A DNA stretch of 11,347 bases, taken from NCBI GenBank assembly GCA_002371235.1, contig DFGN01000025.1, positions 1-11,347 on the forward strand. Direction: 5' to 3'. The translations under genes were made by a program, and so were the position numbers. The notes under the pieces are model-generated. The model did no database searches. It was not told the DNA's origin and was given only the letters and a program-made list of their open reading frames with translations. Below, piece by piece: positions 5,930-11,347 of this stretch. The stretch is from Candidatus Saccharibacteria bacterium UBA3749. Its GTDB lineage: Bacteria; Patescibacteriota; Saccharimonadia; Saccharimonadales; Saccharimonadaceae. Numbering within the stretch: position 1 is the first letter of the stretch; every line of letters starts with the position of its first letter.

Positions 5930-7126
5930 ATGAAAGTATTGTGCGTCAATGCTGGGTCATCATCTCTGAAGTTTCAGCTTTATGATATGCCAGCAGAAAT
6001 ATCTATTATTAGTGGCTATGTCGAGAAGATCGGCGCAGCGGATAGTTTTTACACCATTAAGCATGAAGGCAAGAAGACTGAGACCGCTAAGGTGATTAAG
6101 GACCACACTGATGCCGTAAAAGTAATGCTAGAAGAGTTGGTGAACTACGGTTCAGTCAAAGACCTAAGTGAAATCCGCGCCGTGGGACATCGTGTGGTGC
6201 ATGGTGGCGAAAAGTATTCAAAATCGGTTGTCATCGATGACACCGTAATGAAAGACATTAAAGCATTTACTAAGTTTGCACCTCTGCATCATCCAGGTAA
6301 CATCGCTGGCATCAAAGCAATGCAAAAGGCTCTACCTGAAGCAACACAGGTTGCGGTTTTTGATACGGCTTTTCATCAGACGATTCCGAAAGTTCAGTAT
6401 ATGTACCCTGTGCCAATGGAGTGGTATGAGAAATACGGCGTAAGGAAGTATGGTTTCCATGGAACTAGCCATAAATATATTACCGAAGTGATGCAGAAGA
6501 AGCTAGGTAAAGAGAAAGTAAATTTGATTGTCTGTCATGTAGGCTCAGGTGCTAGTATTACTGCAGTGAAAGATGGTAAAAGCTACGATACTACTATGGG
6601 TCTTACTCCACTTGATGGGTTGATGATGGGGACTCGCTCGGGCTCAATTGATCCTTCTATTATTAAGTATATGATTGATGAAGCTGGACTGACCTATGAT
6701 GAAATCGATAATGCGCTCAATAAAAAATCTGGGTTACTTGGTGTCTGTGGATTTAACGATAATCGTGACGTTGAGAAGGCGATTTCGGAAGGTGATGAGA
6801 ACGCACGTTTGGCACTCGATATGTACGTGGACCGTATTGACCGCTATATTGCTGAGTACTATCTAGAACTAAATGGCAACGTAGATGCTATTGTGTTTAC
6901 AGCGGGTGTACTGGAAAATGGTGCAGCAACACGTGAATCAATTATTGATGGACTGGCTCCACTTGGAATCAAGATTAACCGTGAAGTAAACAACGCAATT
7001 GCAAGCTTCAAGGAAATCACGAGCGGTATTATCACAGCAGAAGATTCAACAGTGCCAGTATACGTTGAACCAACCAACGAAGAAGTGATGATTGTCCGCG
7101 ACGCTTATAGACTAAGTAATAAATAG
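5930..7126 (+). CDS. ackA: Acetate kinase
   Basis: 398 aa, full length. It moves phosphate between acetyl phosphate and ADP, giving acetate and ATP, in the cytoplasm. MKVLCVNAGSSSLKF carries N7. GHRVVHGG has R88, FDTAFHQT has the essential D145, GFHGTSHKY has H177, MGTRSGSIDP has R236, and PTNEE has E384: the residues known from the Methanosarcina enzyme. After R236 the usual GTRxGD reads GTRSGS, and the nucleotide loop reads GFNDNRD, both mild variants. No pta is next to it, so acetyl phosphate must come from elsewhere (a distant pta or phosphoketolase). There is no terminator before the recombinase gene (28-base gap), so some read-through is likely. Confidence 0.96.
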   Translation: MKVLCVNAGSSSLKFQLYDMPAEISIISGYVEKIGAADSFYTIKHEGKKTETAKVIKDHTDAVKVMLEELVNYGSVKDLSEIRAVGHRVVHGGEKYSKSVVIDDTVMKDIKAFTKFAPLHHPGNIAGIKAMQKALPEATQVAVFDTAFHQTIPKVQYMYPVPMEWYEKYGVRKYGFHGTSHKYITEVMQKKLGKEKVNLIVCHVGSGASITAVKDGKSYDTTMGLTPLDGLMMGTRSGSIDPSIIKYMIDEAGLTYDEIDNALNKKSGLLGVCGFNDNRDVEKAISEGDENARLALDMYVDRIDRYIAEYYLELNGNVDAIVFTAGVLENGAATRESIIDGLAPLGIKINREVNNAIASFKEITSGIITAEDSTVPVYVEPTNEEVMIVRDAYRLSNK

Positions 7127-7139
7127 TCGCTCTACGCCG

Positions 7140-7148
7140 TGCTATAAT
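7140..7148 (+). promoter_or_regulatory. Leaderless extended -10 promoter of the recombinase gene
   Basis: TGC-TATAAT at 7140-7148, six bases, then ATG 7155. The region where a -35 would fall (7120-7125, TAAATA) is the end of ackA and does not match, so the extended -10 probably carries the promoter. Confidence 0.7.
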
Positions 7149-7154
7149 TAGATT

Positions 7155-8093
7155 ATGGATATTTATGATCTAATTAATGATTTTTTGGAGCACCTCGAAG
7201 TTGAATCGGGGCGCAGCAAAAAGACGATTGATAATTATAGGCTTTATCTTGAACGGTTTGTGGAAATATCACTTGAGGTTCTAGGCAAGAATGAAATGGG
7301 ACCACAGGATATCACCAAGGAACTATTAAGAAAATACCGCATCAAGTTAAACCGCTACGGTACTGACAATGGAAATGAAGATTTGAAGACTATAACGCAA
7401 ACCTATCATTTAATTGCGCTGAGGGGATTTTTGAAGTACTTAGCGAGAAGAGATATAAAATCATTAGATCCTTCGCTAGTAGAGTTGCCGCATGTGGTGC
7501 GAAAGCAGGTAACGTTCCTACATTTTGATGAAGTGGAGGACATGCTAGAAGAAATCGATCTTTCGACCGAATCTGGGCTACGCGATAGGGCAATTATTGA
7601 ATTGCTCTACTCTGGCGGCCTACGAGTGTCAGAGCTGGTTGGACTCAATCGTGATTCGATTAACTTAGATAGGCGTGAATTTGTAGTGCGTGGTAAAGGC
7701 TCGAAAGACCGACCAATTTTTATTTCACAATCGGCGGCCGATAGGGTACGCGATTATTTAGATGCGAGGACCGATTCCCTGCCAGCGCTTTTCTTAAACA
7801 ACTCTAGACACAAGCAAACGGTAGACACTTCAGGCAATTATCGGAGGATAACCGCTCGTTCTATTGAACGAATTGTAGAAAAATATGCACGCCTGGCTGG
7901 GATTACTAAACACGTGTCGCCACATACACTCCGACATTCATTCGCGACAGATCTGCTGATGAATGGTGCGGATATTCGTTCGGTGCAGTCAATGCTGGGA
8001 CATGCGGATATTTCTACCACACAAATCTACACTCACGTGACCGATATGCACCTAAAGGAAATCCACGACAGGTTTCACTCTGAAACAAGCTAA
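7155..8093 (+). CDS. XerC/XerD-type tyrosine recombinase
   Basis: 312 aa, slightly longer than typical XerC/D. The N-terminal SAM-like core-binding domain is ~3-100 (SGRSKKTIDNYRLYLERF, LIALRGFLKYLARR) and the catalytic domain ~118-300. Catalytic set: R157 in SGGLRVSEL, K181 in RGKGSKDR, H257 and R260 in HTLRHSFATDLL, H283 in LGHADISTTQ, and nucleophile Y292 in IYTHV. All are present. XerC/D-family enzymes resolve chromosome dimers at dif, and a lone Xer does this in several phyla. An integrase role is possible, but the sequence is Xer-like, it sits beside ackA, and no dif-like site was recognised. No Shine-Dalgarno; the start fits the leaderless promoter. The stop TAA is back-to-back with the stop of the convergent prepilin gene. 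Confidence 0.9.
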   Translation: MDIYDLINDFLEHLEVESGRSKKTIDNYRLYLERFVEISLEVLGKNEMGPQDITKELLRKYRIKLNRYGTDNGNEDLKTITQTYHLIALRGFLKYLARRDIKSLDPSLVELPHVVRKQVTFLHFDEVEDMLEEIDLSTESGLRDRAIIELLYSGGLRVSELVGLNRDSINLDRREFVVRGKGSKDRPIFISQSAADRVRDYLDARTDSLPALFLNNSRHKQTVDTSGNYRRITARSIERIVEKYARLAGITKHVSPHTLRHSFATDLLMNGADIRSVQSMLGHADISTTQIYTHVTDMHLKEIHDRFHSETS

Positions 8094-8831
8094 TTATTTC
8101 GCGACAATAGCAGTAGGGTCATATAGGCGGATGACCGTAGAGATAGTAGAGGGCTCAGTGGCATTGATACCGTACCAACAAGAGCGGATGTAAAAATCAT
8201 AAAAAGCAGGACGATTAGTAACACCGTCGCCGTCAACCACGGTCGTGGGACGGTATCCACCACCTGTAGAATCTTCCTTGACGGCAATAATGTAAAGCCC
8301 TTCCGCACGGTAGAAACTATTAGAAGATGATGTAACGTTGTCCAGAGCAGAATTGGAGTTATTAAAGACCAGGCGTGGATAGGTGGAAGCTTGAGTAAAA
8401 TAACCGGGATTTTCAATTGCAGAAATATAGACACTGCTAAGAGTACTCTCGCTGAAGGTGCCTAGCTTGTAATTGTTAATAACGAAACCATTGTATTTTT
8501 GGATTTCACCGTCGCTATTATACAGGCTAGCGCATGTTTCCGGGGCATATTGCAAAAGATCACTGCTAGGTCTGACAGCGTTATCGGTGATTTCCTGCCA
8601 AAGTTTACTGAAACGTTTATTGTCAGTATCGGTGTCAGCAATACTAGACGCCTGGATGAAACGAAGGCTCTCGGCCTGAGCATCAATCTCCTCGCGCGTA
8701 AGGGTGGTTTCAAGTGCAGTCTGGGCACCAGTGGTACCGCTAGACATAACGGATACAATTGCAATCGCCACCATCGAGAAGATCCCGACCGCGAGCGTAA
8801 CTTCTATGAGTGTGTCACCCTTTTTTATCAT
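8094..8831 (-). CDS. Type IV prepilin-like protein
   Basis: 245 aa. MIKKG/DTLIEV followed by a ~20-residue hydrophobic helix (TLAVGIFSMVAIAIVSVMSS) is a class III signal: prepilin peptidase would cut after G5, and Glu at mature position 5 is kept. Mature position 1 is Asp where Phe/Met is usual. The body is longer than a major pilin, with DNKRFSKLWQEITDN, CASLYNSDGEIQKYNG and a late YFYIRSCWYG-like stretch (written YDFYIRSCWYG). It has two Cys outside the helix, perhaps a disulfide. This suggests a minor pilin or pseudopilin at a fibre tip. An upstream in-frame ATG at 8915 is rejected: it would bury the signal. Start 8831 lies six bases after TATAAT. Confidence 0.85.
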   Translation of the reverse strand: MIKKGDTLIEVTLAVGIFSMVAIAIVSVMSSGTTGAQTALETTLTREEIDAQAESLRFIQASSIADTDTDNKRFSKLWQEITDNAVRPSSDLLQYAPETCASLYNSDGEIQKYNGFVINNYKLGTFSESTLSSVYISAIENPGYFTQASTYPRLVFNNSNSALDNVTSSSNSFYRAEGLYIIAVKEDSTGGGYRPTTVVDGDGVTNRPAFYDFYIRSCWYGINATEPSTISTVIRLYDPTAIVAK

Positions 8832-8837
8832 AAGTTT

Positions 8838-8846
8838 ATTATACCA
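8838..8846 (-). promoter_or_regulatory. Leaderless extended -10 promoter of the prepilin gene
   Basis: Minus strand TGG-TATAAT (8846-8838), six bases, ATG 8831. No ribosome site is seen. It lets the prepilin be made apart from the surface-protein transcript upstream. Confidence 0.75.
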
Positions 8847-8913
8847 TATTATGTTTGGTGTGGGGTTATCCAATGGCAATTTTGCCTTATATCTATCACT
8901 TCGCGAGATTAAC

Positions 8914-8971
8914 AAGGTACCATTCCCTTCTCCGAAGCCGACTGGCGCCCGTGGGGAGGAAATGGTACTTT
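8914..8971. repeat. Long imperfect inverted repeat after the surface-protein gene
   Basis: AAGGTACCATT (8914-8924) pairs with AATGGTACTTT (8961-8971, one G-T pair). The stem goes on inward, 8926-8932 with 8953-8959, past one C/A mismatch: about 18 pairs around a ~20-base GC-rich loop. On the minus strand it comes 46 bases after the surface-protein stop and would be its 3' structure, but no strong T tract follows (CCTTGTT). On the plus strand TTTTC follows. It may be a terminator, mRNA stabiliser or DNA cruciform. Confidence 0.55.
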
Positions 8972-9017
8972 TCTAGTCTGTTCTTACCTGAGATGATGGA
9001 TGGAATTAGGTGGCTAG

Positions 9018-9240
9018 CTAGACTATGAGCCTAGACAAGCACCGAACGGTTAAGCCGCTACGCTTACCATCGGCTCTGGCGGTGTCAGGAATGACGTACT
9101 CGGCACCGAAGTACAAACCCATCGCGGCGCCACTATTGCTCGCCGTACGCGACCAGTAGTTGCCGCTCAAGCCACGAACGTTCGCGACGGAGCCCCACCA
9201 GACGCCGGAGTAGAGGAAGTTAGCTGGATAGGTGCGCCAC
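9018..9240 (-). other. GC-rich terminal segment, candidate variable region
   Basis: The last ~73 codons plus stop of the surface protein, from SNRWRTYPANFLYSG to the stop. Three sampled 60-base lines (9061-9240) give 58, 63 and 63% GC, against 30% at 9541-9600. Many codons end in C (GTC, GGC, GCC, AGC, GAC, TAC, TTC) at positions between fixed anchors such as YPANFLYSG, YWSRTA and VRCL. This matches what adenine-directed mutation of AAC-type codons leaves behind, in the position where diversity-generating retroelements act. The template and reverse transcriptase are not in the window, so a swapped module is an equal alternative. Confidence 0.4.
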
Positions 9241-11347
9241 CTATTGGAAGCTTCGGCAGTATTCTGATAGCTTCCTGTACCACCCATGGCAGAATCTAAG
9301 CCACTATATTGCCCAACACTGCCACCAGGAGGTAGAGTCCAACCACTTGGGCAGATGCTACCAGTAGCATCACCTGAAGTTTGACTATATGTACCAGTAC
9401 CAGCTGTAGCAGTATACCAGTTGTAGTAGTTACCGTAGCTATACCAGCTGAAGTTATTACCATCACTACCTTTAGTACCACCATTTGTATTGCTACCATT
9501 GTATTGGCCAGGACCATTGATAAGTGGAGTACCCGATGCATTGGTACCGTTTAGGTTGATGTTATTAGTATTGTTGGTGTTTAGTTTGTTTTGGTTAATA
9601 CAAGTTTCGTTCTCGTCAGTGCACCAATCATCAGTAGAAGCAGCAATACTAGCGAAACCAGTTGCCGGGTTGTCTGTATTGGTGCTATTTATAGTGGCAG
9701 TATTATCTAGTCTTAAGTTCTCCATCATCCAACAATTACCGTCAGCTAATTTGCCTACTGTATATACATTATTGTCTCGTGTGTCAGTAAGTGCAGTGAC
9801 TTGGTTAGCGTTTAACGTATTACAGGAGAAACCTTGCATATTACCAGTAGATTGTACCCATACAGCATATAGTACGGCAGATTTATTATTATCTTCGTCG
9901 TATGTGAGTGTGCCAGCATTAATGTTCTGATTTGGACCATAGATAGTGTCAGTTCCGTTTACTGTAGCATTAGGGTTCTCACTCCAGCCAGCGAAGCCAT
10001 AGCCTGTCTTCATGTAGTTAGGTGCCATGAGATCTACTGTATTATTGACTCCACTTGCATCATTAGGATTAGCTGGATCTGGAATAGTGACAAAGCCATT
10101 CATAGTACCGGCACTAGCAGTGTTTCCGTCATAGACGATAGCGTATGGGTTAGCTGCAGTGACAGTAAGTCCAGTACTAGCTACTTCGTCGGCATGTTCA
10201 CTAATGTAAGCTTTAACTTCTGATTCATCAGTGAAGGTGTTGCTTCCTATAGTCCAAGAACTTTTGAAGTGGTTTGGCTCTTTATAGGCACCAGAATCTG
10301 CTATATAATTACATATCGCAGTAGTATCTACGCCTGCTGGTTCCGAGTTGTAGATTGGATAGACCTCTGCAAAATAACCATAATCTTGTCCATCAGTAGA
10401 AGTAGGAGCACTATTTGCCATCATGTAGAAAGTCACCGTATCACCATTAAAGGTGTATGTGGCAATACCGGTAGCAGGGCCTTGAAGCATTTCGTAGTTG
10501 CCAGGAACACCCTGTCCATCATAAGCACCCTCTATTACTGGGAGCATAGTAACATTAGATAATCCATAACGGATGACTACTTCCATTTTATCAGCACCAG
10601 TAGCAGTGATTGGGGTCAGAGTTTCGCCTGTAGTATAGGAGCCACTTTGATTACCTTCATCATCTAGATTGGAAGTCTTAGCAATTAGTGGAGTAGTGGC
10701 GATATATGTGGCATTAGAACAATCTTCTATATAAGTCACCGTATTACTCGTACCTCCACCAGCGAATTGAAGTTCTCCACTATTATAAGTAACTGATATA
10801 CCAGTACCAGGAGCAGCGTGAGATGATGGATGAACTAGAGTATAGATTACTTGCCCAGAATAAGTATCAGCCGGTTGAGTCTTGCTGATATAGGCGGCAT
10901 AGGTAGTAGTTAGTTTAACTCCACCAGTAGTCGCAGTCATGTCAGTACCTGAGTTCTTATGAGCGACTTTAACGTATTCGTTTGGGACTACATGGTACTC
11001 AGAGAATGATGCTTGAGTAGCAGATTGCTCTGCTGTACCTGGAAGGTCTACATTTGGAGCAGAATCAATCGTGAAAGCATTGTCAGTTGAAGTATCGCCA
11101 GAGTCCTGAGTCATAGTAAGTTTCATAGCCCAGTTAGATACGTCTGGATTACCAGCAGTTGTAGCTATACCTGATTCTATGGCTGCATTACCACTGGCAT
11201 TTGTTCCGACTAGTTTATTACTATTCTCTCCACCTATTTCATCTCCTGTATATCCTGCTGCATAGATAGCGAATCCTTCATTATCATTACAGAATACATC
11301 AAGTGTAGTAGAACCAATGTCTGGAGTATAGGTACCATTATTAATAT
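9018..11347 (-). CDS. Large surface/adhesin-like protein with FISUMP C-terminus (5' end outside window)
   Basis: 775 residues are visible. The frame stays open to the right window edge, so the ATG at 11126 is internal. Ser/Thr/Gly/Asn-rich extracellular type. In order: a stalk-like region (with YISKTQPADTYSGQVIYTLVHP-type text, ~11110-10820, recurrent in TM7 surface proteins); a Listeria-Bacteroides/InlB-B repeat-like domain (10148-9858; YMKTGYGFAGWSENP, then AVLYAVW); and a Fibrobacter succinogenes major paralogous domain (9836-9036; LTDTRDNNVYTVGKLADG, CPSGWTLPPGG, YWSRTA, GLTVRCL). FISUMP domains are extracellular and C-type-lectin/FGE-like. No sorting motif or C-terminal anchor is seen after GLTVRCLSRLIV, so attachment must lie in the missing N-terminus or be non-covalent. 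Base composition jumps near 9260. Role in host or surface contact is an inference. Confidence 0.85.
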   Translation of the reverse strand, partial: INNGTYTPDIGSTTLDVFCNDNEGFAIYAAGYTGDEIGGENSNKLVGTNASGNAAIESGIATTAGNPDVSNWAMKLTMTQDSGDTSTDNAFTIDSAPNVDLPGTAEQSATQASFSEYHVVPNEYVKVAHKNSGTDMTATTGGVKLTTTYAAYISKTQPADTYSGQVIYTLVHPSSHAAPGTGISVTYNSGELQFAGGGTSNTVTYIEDCSNATYIATTPLIAKTSNLDDEGNQSGSYTTGETLTPITATGADKMEVVIRYGLSNVTMLPVIEGAYDGQGVPGNYEMLQGPATGIATYTFNGDTVTFYMMANSAPTSTDGQDYGYFAEVYPIYNSEPAGVDTTAICNYIADSGAYKEPNHFKSSWTIGSNTFTDESEVKAYISEHADEVASTGLTVTAANPYAIVYDGNTASAGTMNGFVTIPDPANPNDASGVNNTVDLMAPNYMKTGYGFAGWSENPNATVNGTDTIYGPNQNINAGTLTYDEDNNKSAVLYAVWVQSTGNMQGFSCNTLNANQVTALTDTRDNNVYTVGKLADGNCWMMENLRLDNTATINSTNTDNPATGFASIAASTDDWCTDENETCINQNKLNTNNTNNINLNGTNASGTPLINGPGQYNGSNTNGGTKGSDGNNFSWYSYGNYYNWYTATAGTGTYSQTSGDATGSICPSGWTLPPGGSVGQYSGLDSAMGGTGSYQNTAEASNRWRTYPANFLYSGVWWGSVANVRGLSGNYWSRTASNSGAAMGLYFGAEYVIPDTARADGKRSGLTVRCLSRLIV

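Noticed and set aside
8832..8915. Prepilin start at ATG 8915
   Set aside because: It would put 28 polar residues before the prepilin signal and run across the TATAAT. ATG 8831 gives MIKKG/DTLIEV.
8473..8976. Plus-strand ORFs over the prepilin gene (and similar ones at 483-755, 9490-9930 and 10269-10562)
   Set aside because: They lie antisense to well-supported genes, have no recognisable domain, and have the odd composition of shadow frames.
11126..11126. ATG 11126 as the start of the surface protein
   Set aside because: The same frame continues open with similar composition to the window edge (73 more codons), and no signal peptide follows this ATG.
1..11347. CRISPR array or insertion sequence
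   Set aside because: No regularly spaced repeats, and no transposase or flanking inverted repeats, were seen.

Overview
The window looks like a piece of a Patescibacteria (CPR) chromosome, most likely Candidatus Saccharibacteria (TM7). Four things point there: a surface protein ending in a Fibrobacter-major-paralogous (FISUMP) domain, a prepilin with the N-terminus KKG/DTLIEV, acetate kinase as an energy gene, and many TATAAT promoters placed exactly six bases before an ATG. This placement is by recognition only. No in-frame TGA interrupts any gene, so the SR1/Gracilibacteria code (UGA = Gly) is not supported. All eleven stops seen are nonetheless TAA or TAG.

Layout from left to right. 1-111: tRNA-Gly(CCC) and its terminator. 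137-1180 (minus): a membrane-anchored SurA/PrsA-like peptidyl-prolyl isomerase. Its promoter overlaps, in a palindromic TATAATTATA, the divergent promoter of tRNA-Arg(CCU) (1202-1277). 1306-3444: an A+T-rich, accessory-looking segment. It holds a minus-strand pair (a 62-aa protein overlapping a DUF2335 membrane protein) facing a plus-strand gluzincin-type zinc metalloprotease, with a small inverted repeat between the two transcription units. 3519-5842: a polar amino acid ABC transporter operon (anchored binding protein, permease, ATPase). 5930-8093: ackA, then a XerC/D-type tyrosine recombinase with its own promoter. 8094-8831 (minus): a prepilin gene that abuts the recombinase gene stop-to-stop. 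9018-11347 (minus): the 3' part of a very large secreted surface protein whose start lies outside the window.

How the genes fit together. The ABC importer brings in amino acids and AckA makes ATP from acetyl phosphate, in keeping with a fermentative, biosynthetically poor symbiont. The rotamase, prepilin and surface protein belong to the cell envelope and to host contact. The DUF2335 pair and metalloprotease have no known partner here and look like accessory cargo.

The two signals most worth following are these. First, a consistent promoter grammar: extended -10 boxes (TGnTATAAT), with four genes placed so that the A of ATG falls at the expected +1, meaning leaderless mRNAs. Second, the last ~240 bases of the surface-protein gene are about 60% GC against about 30% just upstream, and rich in NNC codons, in a FISUMP/C-type-lectin-like C-terminus. 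That is the place and texture expected of a variable region written by a diversity-generating retroelement, or of a swapped module. No reverse transcriptase or template repeat is in the window.
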